A DNA stretch of 64,000 bases from Ruegeria sediminis (GCF_005938215.1 NZ_VCPD01000001.1:186001-250000); one strand, 5' to 3'. Shown: positions 1 through 9,025, counted from the stretch's first letter. Notes: generated from the sequence alone by a model not told the origin. Translations and numbers: made by a program.

Positions 1-40
1 ATCCCAATCTCCGTCAAACCAAACTGCCTGACCGCAGGAT

Positions 41-796
41 CTATGCCAGCGGTTTCGGCCTTCCCGGACGTCCGGGGCGCCGATCGACGTTTACGGGACG
101 GACCGGCAAAACCGGCTTGTTCGGGATCGCGGTAGGAAGTTCTCCAAGCGGGCTCGCCAGCGTCGTGGCGTCGTTCAGTCGCGCAAGCTGTTTCGCCACG
201 CCTTCCGCTTGCGCTCCGCTCAGAACCGCATACCCTTTCTTGTTTGCGGCTCCGGACGTCCATCTTTTCGTCGCCATAGAGGGGCAGTACGCCATCATGC
301 CTCCTTCGACATAGATCACTTCATCCGTGGCAAAGGACAGGGTGGCGAGACCAAGGCGCGCGCCCGGCAGCCCGCTGGCGATCCCGCAGACACCTTTCAG
401 CAGCCGCGCCGAAATGACGGCCTGCCGGTCGTCCGCGAACTCGGAAACCGCATCGCAATCGACCAGCATCCCCTGTTCGGGCATCAGCCAGAGCGGCCGC
501 TTGTTGAACACGGAACCGGCAGGAACCCGGACCGGCCTGTTTTCTTCGGAAAGCCCGTCATCCGGCAGGGCCAGTACCTCGCGCTCCGTACTTGCGACTT
601 GCTGAAAGTCGTGATCCAGGGTGCGCACCAAATCGCCGGCCACGATCTTTTCGACGGGCCGCCATCCCCTGTCGGTCAATACGGCGGTGCCGTGCAACAG
701 ACCCGATCTGCGGGTAACGACCGACCCGTTCGCGACGCGCAACCCGTCTTCTCCGGAGAAAAACTGGGAACCAGAATTACCATTTACTTCAAACAC
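41..796 (-). CDS. Hint-domain protein, probably without autoprocessing activity
   Basis: A 251-residue protein with a Hedgehog/intein-type (Hint_2-like) block at about residues 33-70, containing HGTAVLTDRGWRPVEKI followed by GDLVRTLDHDFQQV. Family members with active splicing or autoproteolysis begin this block with a nucleophilic Cys (C-F-x-x-G-T). Here the aligned stretch reads GLLHGT, so the nucleophile is missing. No signal peptide or membrane segment is seen. The start is a GTG preceded by a G-rich stretch, because no upstream ATG exists in frame. The protein lies alone, downstream of 270 bases with no gene. In Rhodobacteraceae such short Hint proteins are common and of unknown role; larger Hint proteins are often secreted RTX-type proteins. 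The family call is firm and the function is unknown. Confidence 0.75.
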   Translation of the reverse strand: MFEVNGNSGSQFFSGEDGLRVANGSVVTRRSGLLHGTAVLTDRGWRPVEKIVAGDLVRTLDHDFQQVASTEREVLALPDDGLSEENRPVRVPAGSVFNKRPLWLMPEQGMLVDCDAVSEFADDRQAVISARLLKGVCGIASGLPGARLGLATLSFATDEVIYVEGGMMAYCPSMATKRWTSGAANKKGYAVLSGAQAEGVAKQLARLNDATTLASPLGELPTAIPNKPVLPVRPVNVDRRPGRPGRPKPLA

Positions 797-1066
797 GTGC
801 CCGCCCCCTTCTCGTGCACTTCACTCAACAGATCTAAATGAATAGCACCGGGTCGGCGGCGGGCGGCCACATTTCGCCACATTTCCGACGCATTCGCGTC
901 AAGATTGTGTCATTTCCCGATTTTCGGAAACGCTTAAGTTCAATCGCCCGGCACTGTCTCGCAACCGGAAACTTGAGAGCTCGACTTCAGTCGAACTGAT
1001 AGTCGAATCTCTGAATATCTTCTGAACGACTGGTCTGAACGATAGCGGCGGAACAATCAGACCGCC

Positions 1067-1975
1067 TCAGCCCGAGCGCAAGGCGATGATCCCGCCGGCA
1101 AAGGCGATCAGGCCGACCCCCAGGATCTGCGGCGCCCCCAGCGTCTGGCCTAACGCCACCCATGCGAACAACGGGCCGAAAATCATCACGGAATATTCGA
1201 ACACCGCCACGTAGGAAGGCTCGCCCAGCTGATACGCCTTGATCAGCATGAATACCGCCAGGGACGATCCCACCGCCTGCAGCACGACCCAGGGCGCGGC
1301 ACCGCCCATCGGCCAGACCCACCCGCGGGCCACGAATCCCGCCGGGCCCGCAACCGGTTCGATTGGAAACAGGGCAAGCCCGATCAGACCGGCTGCCCCT
1401 GCCAGCCCCAGGGCCAGAACCATCCCGCCCAGCAGCGCCACCGTGCTTTCTCCGGCGCAATAGGCGCGCGTGATGACTGCTGCCAGCGCATAGAACAGAC
1501 CGCCCGCCACCGGAATCAGAACCTTGGCGTCAAAGGCCCGAGGGTCGGGCTGCAGGACGCAGAGGATTCCGGCAAAGCCGATCGCCACCGCAAGAATGCG
1601 CCAGGGGCCGATGCGTTGCCCCATGCCAAGGGACGAGATCAGCAGCACGAATATGGGCGAAGTGAACAGCCCCGCCAGCGCCTGTGCAATCGGCATGAGG
1701 GCAAGAGCACTGAAATAGAACAGCATCGCCAGGGCGATCAGGGCACTGCGCAACACCACCACACCCGGCCGCAGGGGCCGGATGCTGCCGAGACCGAGCA
1801 GCGACAACCCGCAGACCAAAGGCAACATGAGAAGAGCGCGGGTGAAATGGAACTGCCAGAGTCCGATGTCTTGGGCCAGACGGACCACGAAATTGTCGAT
1901 CACGCCGATGATAGCCATGGCCGCTACCATCAACAGCGAAGCTGCAACCGGCGATGTTCGTTGAATTGCCTGCAT
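1067..1975 (-). CDS. EamA/DMT-superfamily transporter
   Basis: A 302-residue, very hydrophobic protein with about ten predicted membrane helices in two repeats of roughly five, the usual size and layout of EamA (RhaT/YdcZ-like) drug/metabolite exporters. The second repeat carries the characteristic GEPSYVAVFEYSVMIFGPLF stretch near residues 250-270. The start ATG has an AAAGGGA ribosome-binding site just upstream. The substrate cannot be read from the sequence; relatives export amino acids, nucleosides or other small metabolites. It is divergent from the gene at 2147 and the 171 bases between them should hold both promoters. Confidence 0.85.
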   Translation of the reverse strand: MQAIQRTSPVAASLLMVAAMAIIGVIDNFVVRLAQDIGLWQFHFTRALLMLPLVCGLSLLGLGSIRPLRPGVVVLRSALIALAMLFYFSALALMPIAQALAGLFTSPIFVLLISSLGMGQRIGPWRILAVAIGFAGILCVLQPDPRAFDAKVLIPVAGGLFYALAAVITRAYCAGESTVALLGGMVLALGLAGAAGLIGLALFPIEPVAGPAGFVARGWVWPMGGAAPWVVLQAVGSSLAVFMLIKAYQLGEPSYVAVFEYSVMIFGPLFAWVALGQTLGAPQILGVGLIAFAGGIIALRSG

Positions 1976-2146
1976 TCCCTTTGTCTAGCAGCCTTCGCGC
2001 CCGCGACGCGTTTCCAACGCGACACGATTTGCCGGTTTTCGGACTGTCTCGGTTATTTTCGGCAAACCGGGTGTTCTACCCGTTTGCCGTGGCTGAATTC
2101 TCCATGTTAGTCTGTGGGAAAAGAAAGACGAGCAGATTTCAACCGC

Positions 2147-3160
2147 ATGACGGCCCTGAAGCAATATGAACGGATCGAAGCTACCGGTCTGTGGCGCTCT
2201 TCGCCAGAAGAACAGCGGCGTGAGGTCGTGGTGTCGATCGGTGAAGCGACGCTGACCATATCGGATTTCAATGACCGTGCGCTGACGCACTGGTCGCTGG
2301 CGGCTTTGGAACGTCAGAACCCCGGAGAGTATCCCGCGATCTTCAATCCGGACGGCGATCCCGGCGAGACGCTGGAGCTGGCCGAGACGGAAACCACGAT
2401 GCTCGAGGCAATCGACCGTCTGCAGCGAGCCATCGAACGTTCGCGCCCGCATCCGGGCCGCCTGCGCTGGCTCAGCGTCGCCGGGGTCGTGGCGGCGGTC
2501 GCCGCCCTGATGATCTTCTGGCTGCCCGGTGCGCTGCAACGTCATGTCGTCGCGGTCGTGCCCGCGATCAAACGGCTGGATATCGGCAATGCCATCCTGC
2601 GCCGGATCGAGAGGGTTTCGGGGCGGAGCTGCACGTCCGAGGACGCGCAGCCGGTTCTGGACCGCCTCGCGCAGCGGACGGGAGTGCGCAAGATCGTCAT
2701 ATTGCCTGCCGGCGTCGCCGACAGCCTGATCCTGCCCGGCAGGATCGTTCTGCTGAACCGCACGCTGATCGAAGACCACGAAGACCCGGCGGTTGCAGCC
2801 GGATTTGTGCTCGCCGAACGCGCTCGCGCGCAGAGCAAAGACCCTCTGGCGGCTCTTCTGGACCGGGCCGGGCCGTCGGCGTCATTCCGATTGCTGACGA
2901 CCGGGGAATTGACCAAGGAGACCATGGACCAGTACGGGGAGCGGATCATGGCGGAACCCCGGCCAGAGATCGACGATCAGGACTTGCTTGCCGTCTTTGG
3001 TCAGGCCGCCCTGCCCTCGACACCCTACGCCTACGCGATCGACATAACCGGCGAATCCACCATTGGCCTGATCGAGGCGGACCCGATGGCGGGACGAGAG
3101 TTGGAGCAGATTCTGCCGGACCGCGACTGGGTGGTCCTGCAAAGCATCTGCGGCGGGTAG
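2147..3160 (+). CDS. Membrane protein resembling an inactive M48-type metallopeptidase
   Basis: A 337-residue protein. An N-terminal cytosolic part (about 110 residues) is followed by one membrane helix near residues 113-133 (VAGVVAAVAALMIFWLPGAL) and a C-terminal domain. That domain has ILPAGVADSLILPGRIVLLN followed by FVLAERARA. This resembles the M48 pattern in which a 'LPGG.i.v..gLl' strand precedes the zinc-binding HExxH helix, but the helix here reads AERAR, so no zinc site is possible. I chose the ATG at 2147 because the in-frame GTG 33 bases upstream adds a tail without family character. It is convergent with upp. The M48 relation is inference from the motif pattern; a structural or chaperone-like role is possible but unproven. 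Confidence 0.6.
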   Translation: MTALKQYERIEATGLWRSSPEEQRREVVVSIGEATLTISDFNDRALTHWSLAALERQNPGEYPAIFNPDGDPGETLELAETETTMLEAIDRLQRAIERSRPHPGRLRWLSVAGVVAAVAALMIFWLPGALQRHVVAVVPAIKRLDIGNAILRRIERVSGRSCTSEDAQPVLDRLAQRTGVRKIVILPAGVADSLILPGRIVLLNRTLIEDHEDPAVAAGFVLAERARAQSKDPLAALLDRAGPSASFRLLTTGELTKETMDQYGERIMAEPRPEIDDQDLLAVFGQAALPSTPYAYAIDITGESTIGLIEADPMAGRELEQILPDRDWVVLQSICGG

Positions 3161-3162
3161 AT

Positions 3163-3185
3163 GAAAAGCGGGCCGTTCTACGGCC
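3163..3185 (-). terminator. Rho-independent terminator of the cdd-deoA-deoB-add-upp operon
   Basis: A six-base-pair stem (GGCCGT / ACGGCC) with a three-base loop starts at the upp stop codon. Read on the minus strand it is followed by CGCTTTTC, a short U-rich tail. The stem is short, so efficiency is uncertain. Confidence 0.5.
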
Positions 3186-3817
3186 TACTTGGTTCCGAAC
3201 ATCCGGTCGCCCGCATCGCCCAGACCGGGCATGATGTACCCTTTGGAGTTCAACTCGCGGTCCAGTGCCGCGGTCACGATGTGAACATCCGGATGCGCCT
3301 CTTTCATGCGGGCGACGCCCTCGGGCGCGGCAAGCAGGCATAGGAACCGTATGTCGTTGGCCCCGGCCTTTTTCAGCAGATCGACCGCCGCGGCCGAGCT
3401 GTTGCCGGTCGCCAGCATCGGGTCCACGACGATCACCAGGCGGTCGTCCAGCCCTTCGGGCACCTTGAAGTAATATTGCACGGGTTTCAGCGTCTCTTCG
3501 TCGCGGTAAAGCCCGACGAAGCCCACGCGGGCCGAGGGAACCAGTTCCAGGACTCCGTCCAGCATCCCGTTCCCGGCGCGCAGGATCGACACCAGTGCCA
3601 GTTTCTTGCCAGCCAGGATGGGCGCTTCCATCTCTTCCATCGGAGTTTCGATGGCGCGGGTCGTCAGCGGCATTTCACGCGTGATCTCATAGGCCAACAG
3701 CAGCGTGATCTCGCGCAAGAGCTGACGGAATGAGGCGGTCGAGGTCCCCTTGTCCCGCATGAGCGTCAGTTTGTGCTGTACCAGCGGATGATCGACGACG
3801 GTCAGGTGTTCGCTCAT
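3185..3817 (-). CDS. upp: Uracil phosphoribosyltransferase
   Basis: Converts uracil and PRPP to UMP in the cytosol, the last step of pyrimidine base salvage. The 210-residue length matches bacterial Upp. The PRPP-binding loop [17 protein letters not shown] lies near residues 120-137, and the uracil-binding C-terminal region contains [17 protein letters not shown]. The start ATG overlaps the add stop codon (ATGA), which argues for translational coupling; a longer in-frame start upstream would lie inside add. It is the last gene of the nucleoside salvage operon and takes the uracil released from deoxyuridine/uridine by the upstream enzymes. Confidence 0.97.
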   Translation of the reverse strand: MSEHLTVVDHPLVQHKLTLMRDKGTSTASFRQLLREITLLLAYEITREMPLTTRAIETPMEEMEAPILAGKKLALVSILRAGNGMLDGVLELVPSARVGFVGLYRDEETLKPVQYYFKVPEGLDDRLVIVVDPMLATGNSSAAAVDLLKKAGANDIRFLCLLAAPEGVARMKEAHPDVHIVTAALDRELNSKGYIMPGLGDAGDRMFGTK

Positions 3818-4800
3818 GTTCTCTCCAGTCTCTTCTTGGCCCGCGCCCGGGTGTCTTCGTCGCAAAAGGCCGCGTTCAAAGCGGTTTCGTTGATCGCGGC
3901 GAAATCCTCGGCCTGCCAGCCGAATGCCTTGTGAAGCATCTCATATTCGCGCCGCAACGTGGTATGAAAAAAAGGCGGGTCGTCGGTGGAAACCGTGACG
4001 CCTACGCCGGAATCGCGCAGCTTTGCAATTGGATGCTCGGCGAAACCCGGAAACAGCCCCAGGGCCACGTTGGAGCCCGGGCAAACCTCAAGCGTGATGC
4101 CCCGGTCCACCAGTTCGTGCACCAGATCGGGATCCTCGATCGCGCGGACGCCGTGACCGATGCGTTCAACACCCAAAGCGCGCACCGCTTCGCGAACGCT
4201 GTCGGGACCGCCAAATTCGCCCGCATGGGTGGTCAGGCGCAACCCTGCCTCGCGCGCGCAGTCGAAGGACCAGGCAAAATCCGCCTGCCGCCCGACGGTT
4301 TCATTGCCGCCCATGCCGAACCCGGTGATCCAGTCACCCGCGGTCTCGGCCGCGCAGCGGGCCGCGTCCTTGGCCCGTTCCGGCCCAAAATGGCGGACGC
4401 AGGTGACGACACCGCGCAGTGTGATGTCGAATTTCCGCTCGGCTTCGTCAGCGGCATCCCGGATGGCGTTCACATAGTCGCGCCAAGCCTGTACGTCACC
4501 GCCGCCGCAGAAATCCGGGCTGAGGAAGGTTTCGGAATAGACGACGCCGTTTTCAGCGCTTTCTTCCAGGATCGCAAGCGTCAGACGGCGGAAATCTTCG
4601 GGGCTTTTCAGCACTTCGCAGGCGGCTTCGTAGACCTTCAGGAAATGCGCGAAATCGCGAAAATCATAGGTGCCGTCCGGTTTGAAGATGCCGCTCAGGT
4701 CTACACGCTTCTCATGCGCCAGTTGCCGGATGAAGGCGGGCGGCGCTGCGCCTTCGTGATGCAGGTGCAATTCGATCTTTGGCAGGTCGGCGACGCTCAC
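3814..4800 (-). CDS. add: Adenosine deaminase family protein
   Basis: Hydrolytic deamination of (deoxy)adenosine to (deoxy)inosine. The 328-residue TIM-barrel protein shows the family zinc and catalytic motifs: HLHHEG near residue 12 (usual HLHxEG), HAGE near 192, GHG near 215 and STDDP near 271. It starts at a GTG that overlaps the deoB stop (GTGA) and its own stop overlaps the upp start. Some members of this family act on adenine or other purines, but the nucleoside-salvage context favours adenosine. Confidence 0.92.
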   Translation of the reverse strand: MSVADLPKIELHLHHEGAAPPAFIRQLAHEKRVDLSGIFKPDGTYDFRDFAHFLKVYEAACEVLKSPEDFRRLTLAILEESAENGVVYSETFLSPDFCGGGDVQAWRDYVNAIRDAADEAERKFDITLRGVVTCVRHFGPERAKDAARCAAETAGDWITGFGMGGNETVGRQADFAWSFDCAREAGLRLTTHAGEFGGPDSVREAVRALGVERIGHGVRAIEDPDLVHELVDRGITLEVCPGSNVALGLFPGFAEHPIAKLRDSGVGVTVSTDDPPFFHTTLRREYEMLHKAFGWQAEDFAAINETALNAAFCDEDTRARAKKRLERT

Positions 4801-6008
4801 AGAAAACTCCTCCCCGGCCCCTGCGACGGAACGCCGAGGTGGTGCGCGATGCTGGCGGCGACGTCGGCGTAGTTCACTCGCCCGATTTCGCCGGCGCCGG
4901 TTCCAGCGATCAGGACCGGGGCCTGTTCGCGTGTGTGATCGGTGCCGCGCCAGGACGGATCATTGCCGTGATCGGCCGTCAGCAACAACAAATCCCCCGG
5001 CCGCAGCTTCTTCAGGATCTCGCCGATTTCGCGGTCGAACCATTCCAGCGCACGGGCATAGCCGCTGATGTCGCGGCGGTGCCCGAAGTTGGTGTCGAAC
5101 TCGACGAAATTGGCAAAGATCAGACTGCCATCCCCGGCCCCATCCACCAGCGCCGACAAGTGCCGCATCAATTCGGCGTCCGAGCCCTTGCTGAGCGTAT
5201 CGATACCCTGCATCGAGAATATGTCGCCGATCTTGCCGATCGCGTGCACCCGCCCGCCCGCATCCTGAACCCAGTTGGTCAGAACCGGCGCGGGCGGCAG
5301 GATGGCGAAATCCTTGCGGTTCGTGGTGCGCGTGAACCCCCGTTCCGGCGATCCTACGAATGGGCGCGCGATCACCCGTCCCACTTTCATCCCGTGCAGT
5401 CGGGGGGCAAGCGCCTTGCACATGGCGAGCAGGCGGTCGAGGCCAAAACTCTCTTCATGCGCGGCGATCTGGAAAACGCTGTCGGCGGATGTGTAACAGA
5501 TGGGCCAGCCGGTGCTCATGTGTTCGGCGCCCAGCCTTTCGATGATGGCCGTTCCCGGTGCGTGACAATTTCCCAGAATGCCTTCGGTTCCGGCGGCCTC
5601 AGCGGCGGCACGGCTCAGGTCATCGGGGAAGGCCGGGACGGTGTCGGGGAAATAGTGCCAGTCCCAAGGCACCGGCAGCCCCGCCAGTTCCCAATGTCCC
5701 GAGGGCGTATCCTTGCCGCGCGAATGCTCGCGCGCGCAGCCCCAAAGGCCGGTCGGCGTGGCCTCCAGCCCCGGTGTGTCATCGCCCGAGGCCAATCGTA
5801 CCGCAGCGCCCAAACCCAGACCGTCGAGCACCGGCAGGTTCAGCGGACCCGACCTGCCCTCCTCGGCTTGGCCATCGGCGCAGGCTTGCGCGATATGGGC
5901 GACGGTGTTGGCCCCGGTATCGGGAAGATCGCCGTTGAAGAACAGGTCGGCGTCCGGGGCGCCACCGATCCCGACCGAGTCCATCACCACAAGAAACGCG
6001 CGCTTCAC
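4797..6008 (-). CDS. deoB: Phosphopentomutase
   Basis: Interconverts (deoxy)ribose 1-phosphate and 5-phosphate, linking nucleoside phosphorolysis to central carbon metabolism. The 403-residue protein belongs to the alkaline-phosphatase/iPGM fold. The metal site MDSVGIGGAPDAD sits at residues 9-21, the phospho-acceptor Thr lies in KDTPSGHWE (about Thr101), and TADHGNDP near residue 345 gives further metal ligands. It begins with GTG overlapping the deoA stop codon, and its stop overlaps the add start. Length and motifs are normal for DeoB. Confidence 0.97.
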   Translation of the reverse strand: MKRAFLVVMDSVGIGGAPDADLFFNGDLPDTGANTVAHIAQACADGQAEEGRSGPLNLPVLDGLGLGAAVRLASGDDTPGLEATPTGLWGCAREHSRGKDTPSGHWELAGLPVPWDWHYFPDTVPAFPDDLSRAAAEAAGTEGILGNCHAPGTAIIERLGAEHMSTGWPICYTSADSVFQIAAHEESFGLDRLLAMCKALAPRLHGMKVGRVIARPFVGSPERGFTRTTNRKDFAILPPAPVLTNWVQDAGGRVHAIGKIGDIFSMQGIDTLSKGSDAELMRHLSALVDGAGDGSLIFANFVEFDTNFGHRRDISGYARALEWFDREIGEILKKLRPGDLLLLTADHGNDPSWRGTDHTREQAPVLIAGTGAGEIGRVNYADVAASIAHHLGVPSQGPGRSFL

Positions 6009-7312
6009 TGGCTTATCCTCTCGTGAACCAGGTCCGGAGCCGCGACCGGCTTGGGCCCGATCCGGATCGCCCCACGCACCGCCGCAGCCGCGCGCCGCGC
6101 CGCGTCTTCGCGGCTGGCGTGAATGACCGCAAGCGGCGTGCCCTTGGACACTTTCTCGCCAATACGCACGATGCCCGACAGGCCAACGGCCGGATCGATC
6201 ACGTCGCTTTCGACCTGGCGCCCGCCACCCAGTTCCACGACGGTCAGTCCCAACGCCTCTCCGTCGATTTCGGTCACGTAGCCGGCGCGCTGCGCGGTCA
6301 CTTCCTGGATCACGTTGGCCTCTGGCAGGAACCGTGCCCAGGTTTCGACGAAATGCACAGGCCCGCCGACCGCCGCCATCATTCGCCCGAACCGCTCGGC
6401 CACGCGGCCGTCGCGGATCACCTCCATGATCTTCGCGCGCCCTGCTTTGGCGTCTTGGGCAATGCCGGCGTCCGTGAGCAATACGCCGCCAAGCTCGGCG
6501 GTTATTTCAACCAGTGGAGTATCCGCCTCGCCCGTCAGCACCTTCATCACCTCGGCCACTTCCAGCGCATTGCCCAAGGCGGGCGCCAATGGCTGGTTCA
6601 TGTCGGTGATCACGGCGGAGGTCCGGCACCCGGCGGCGTTGGCGGTTTCGGTCAACGCAGTCGCCAGCTTGCGGGCATCCTCGATCGTCTTCATGAAAGC
6701 GCCGCTGCCGACCTTGACGTCCAGCACCAGCGCATCCGGGCTTGCCGCCAGTTTCTTTGAAAGGATCGACGCGGTGATCAGATCAAGGCTTTCGACGGTC
6801 GCCGTCACGTCCCTGATCGCATAAAGCCGCTTGTCGGCCGGCGCGATCTGCGCCGTAGCCCCGACGATCGCCGCCCCGGTGTCGCGCAGGATCTCTGTCA
6901 ACCGGTCCTGCCCCACCTGCGTCGTGACGCCGGGGATGGACTCGAGCTTGTCCAGCGTGCCGCCTGTGTGCCCAAGCCCCCGGCCCGAGATCATCGGCAC
7001 ATACGCCCCGCATTCCGCCAGGGCCGGAGCCAGCACCAGGCTGACGCAATCCCCGACGCCTCCGGTCGAGTGCTTGTCGATCACCGGGCCGTCCAGATCC
7101 CAGGTCAGGACGTCGCCGCTGTCGCGCATCGCCAGCGTCAGCGCCGCGCGACCTTCGGCGCCGAGGCTGCCCATGCAGACCGCCATGGCGAATGCCCCGG
7201 CCTGCGCGTCGCTCACCCCGCCATCCGCCAGGCCCTGGGCGAACCATACCAGTTCGTCCGAGGACGGCGCCTCGTGGCGGCGCAGCTTCGCGATGATCGA
7301 GCGGGCGTCCAT
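6005..7312 (-). CDS. deoA: Thymidine phosphorylase
   Basis: Phosphorolysis of thymidine (and deoxyuridine) to the base plus deoxyribose 1-phosphate, the substrate of DeoB. The 435-residue protein is the usual DeoA length. The dinucleoside-phosphorylase signature (KHSTGGVGD, then SGRGLGHTGGTLDKLE) lies at about residues 80-120, and KVGSGAFMKT near 200 continues the active site. The C-terminal PYNP domain is complete. It starts with ATG four bases after the cdd stop and overlaps deoB by four bases. Confidence 0.97.
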   Translation of the reverse strand: MDARSIIAKLRRHEAPSSDELVWFAQGLADGGVSDAQAGAFAMAVCMGSLGAEGRAALTLAMRDSGDVLTWDLDGPVIDKHSTGGVGDCVSLVLAPALAECGAYVPMISGRGLGHTGGTLDKLESIPGVTTQVGQDRLTEILRDTGAAIVGATAQIAPADKRLYAIRDVTATVESLDLITASILSKKLAASPDALVLDVKVGSGAFMKTIEDARKLATALTETANAAGCRTSAVITDMNQPLAPALGNALEVAEVMKVLTGEADTPLVEITAELGGVLLTDAGIAQDAKAGRAKIMEVIRDGRVAERFGRMMAAVGGPVHFVETWARFLPEANVIQEVTAQRAGYVTEIDGEALGLTVVELGGGRQVESDVIDPAVGLSGIVRIGEKVSKGTPLAVIHASREDAARRAAAAVRGAIRIGPKPVAAPDLVHERISQ

Positions 7313-7316
7313 CGGT

Positions 7317-7709
7317 TCAGCGGCCTTCGATATGCGAGGTGTCGAAAGCGCCCGGCAGGAGTTCCGCGATGGTCATCCGCCGTTCGACGCCCTTCACATT
7401 GGCCATCGTCACCACAACGTCACCGTTGCCGAATTCCGCCAGCTTCTGCCGGCAGCCGCCACATGGGGTCACGGGCTCGGGGCAGTCGGCGACCACATAG
7501 ACTTCGGTCAACACGGTCTCGCCGGCCGCCACCATGGCCGCAATCGCCCCGGCTTCGGCACAAGTTCCTTCCGGGTAGGCGACGTTTTCCACGTTGCATC
7601 CAGCATGGATGGCACCCGAGGCCGACCTGATCGCCGCACCTACCTTGAAGTTCGAATAGGGTGCGTGGGCATTTTCACGAACTTTCAGAGCGGCGTCTTT
7701 GAGTTCCAT
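7317..7709 (-). CDS. cdd: Cytidine deaminase
   Basis: Deaminates cytidine/deoxycytidine to uridine/deoxyuridine. The 130-residue length is typical of the tetrameric type. The zinc motif is the three-cysteine version: CAE (in GTCAEAGAI) plus PCGGCRQ, as in Bacillus-type Cdd rather than HAE of the E. coli type. NVENVAYPEGT precedes the catalytic Glu. The ATG has a GGGGAA ribosome-binding site. It is the first gene of the five-gene salvage operon; together the products turn pyrimidine nucleosides into UMP and pentose phosphate. Confidence 0.97.
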   Translation of the reverse strand: MELKDAALKVRENAHAPYSNFKVGAAIRSASGAIHAGCNVENVAYPEGTCAEAGAIAAMVAAGETVLTEVYVVADCPEPVTPCGGCRQKLAEFGNGDVVVTMANVKGVERRMTIAELLPGAFDTSHIEGR

Positions 7710-7764
7710 GGCGATTCCCCGTTTTTTATCATCTGGTCAGAAAGCCATACCCTAATTGAAATCG

Positions 7765-7793
7765 CCGGGGGAGTTGAAGCCCCCGGATTTTTT
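7765..7793. terminator. Stable hairpin between the cupin gene and cdd
   Basis: A perfect seven-pair stem CCGGGGG / CCCCCGG with an eight-base loop. A run of six T follows on the plus strand, whereas on the minus strand, where both flanking genes are read, only CGATTTCAATT follows. It sits 24-52 bases beyond the cupin stop codon, so it most likely ends or slows that transcript before the salvage operon, despite the T-run being on the other strand. Confidence 0.4.
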
Positions 7794-7816
7794 GTGGTTC
7801 CGCGGCGGCAGGCCGC

Positions 7817-8902
7817 TCAGCCCGGTCTGGTTTCGAACACGCCCGGCAAGGTCACTTCCAGCAGCTCCACGTCCTCAGAGGGATCGCCCAGGCGGGTGCG
7901 CATTCCCGGCGGGATCACGAAGGCGTCGCCCTGCTCCAACCGGTATGGATCGCGGCCTTCGCCCTCCAGCGTCACCGCGCCACTCATGACAAACGTGAAG
8001 TGGATGTCGGCGTCATGCGCGGCCCAGACCGGATCGCCCTGCCCCCGGCGCACGACCTGTACTCCGGCGACTCCCTTGGTGTTTTCGGCGATGGTGGTGT
8101 CCCGGCAGACATAGCCCGGCAGGCGGAACGGGTTCCATTCGGCGTCTTTGGCGCGATTGTAGACGAACCTCTGCCCCTGCCATTCGCGCGCAGGGCGATA
8201 GTTGGGCGTGGGCAAGTCCATTTCATGGTCGATCTCGGTCACGTGCTCTGCGGGCACCCCGATCTCGATGACCTGCACATTGTCGGACGCCTCCAGGACC
8301 CGATGGCGGATTTCCGGCGGTTGGATGAAGCAATCGCCGGCAGTCAGCCGCATCTTGTCGCCCTGGTCCTCATAGACCACATCGACCCAGCCATGAATGC
8401 AGAAGATCAGTTGGAACCCGACCTTGTGAAAATGCACCATGTCGGGCACCGGCCCGCCGTCGGGTATACGGATGTGGCTGGCGATGATCGAACCGCCGAG
8501 GCGCGATGGCACCAGGTCGCGGTAATGCATCCCGGCCCGGCCGATGATCCATGGGGCCTGGTCCTTGAGGCGGCGCACCACGAAGGAATGCACCGTCTCC
8601 GGTATCACCATCGGCGGGTTGCGTTCCTCGATCTCGACGCAGGTGCCGTTCGGGGCCACAAGACTGCGCCGGCCACCTGCGAAGCCGTCAGGATCCTCGG
8701 TCAGGATGCGGATCGTGCCCGGCGGTTCGGGCGCGTCCCTGTCCAACCGCACTCGCAAGCCATGACCGGAAAACACCGCCGTGCGCGGATCGTCCGCAGG
8801 ATAGATCATGTCCATCCGCATCCCCAGAACCTTGGTGAAGAACGGGATGTCGTCGCGCAGCTCGCTGGTGGGCAGGCGCACTTCGGCGATGGTGTCGGTC
8901 AT
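7817..8902 (-). CDS. VOC-fold plus double-cupin protein (possible ring-cleavage-type dioxygenase or sensor)
   Basis: A 361-residue protein with three parts. Residues 1-95 resemble a single glyoxalase/VOC module (VRLPTSELRDDIPFFTKVLG, then a GHGLRVRL strand). Residues about 130-240 form a first cupin with HFHKVGFQLIFCIHGWVDVVYED and a C-terminal PPEIRHRV metal-ligand strand. Residues about 265-355 form a second cupin with AAHDADIHFTFVMSGAVTLE and IPPGMRTRLGD. His residues that could bind iron are kept in the first cupin and partly in the second. No signal peptide is seen, so it should be cytosolic. It is divergent from maeB across a 143-base region with a strong palindrome. The substrate cannot be named. 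Confidence 0.65.
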   Translation of the reverse strand: MTDTIAEVRLPTSELRDDIPFFTKVLGMRMDMIYPADDPRTAVFSGHGLRVRLDRDAPEPPGTIRILTEDPDGFAGGRRSLVAPNGTCVEIEERNPPMVIPETVHSFVVRRLKDQAPWIIGRAGMHYRDLVPSRLGGSIIASHIRIPDGGPVPDMVHFHKVGFQLIFCIHGWVDVVYEDQGDKMRLTAGDCFIQPPEIRHRVLEASDNVQVIEIGVPAEHVTEIDHEMDLPTPNYRPAREWQGQRFVYNRAKDAEWNPFRLPGYVCRDTTIAENTKGVAGVQVVRRGQGDPVWAAHDADIHFTFVMSGAVTLEGEGRDPYRLEQGDAFVIPPGMRTRLGDPSEDVELLEVTLPGVFETRPG

Positions 8903-9003
8903 GGTAATCTCCTCTGATCCGGACAGTGGCCGCGGGGTCTGCGATTTGCAAGAAGCCGCCTGCGACCCTGTGGCCCGAAATCGTCTGTTTCCCCAGCGTC
9001 AAA

Positions 9004-9025
9004 TATAGTTTAATGCTAAACTAAA
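9004..9025. promoter_or_regulatory. Operator-like palindrome between the cupin gene and maeB
   Basis: An inverted repeat TAGTTTA-ATGC-TAAACTA (9006-9023) lies in an AT-rich patch of an otherwise GC-rich region. It lies about 100 bases upstream of the cupin start and 20 bases upstream of the maeB start. The shape (seven-base arms, four-base spacer) is like sites of MarR-family dimers, but no MarR gene is adjacent, so the regulator is unknown. Confidence 0.5.
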
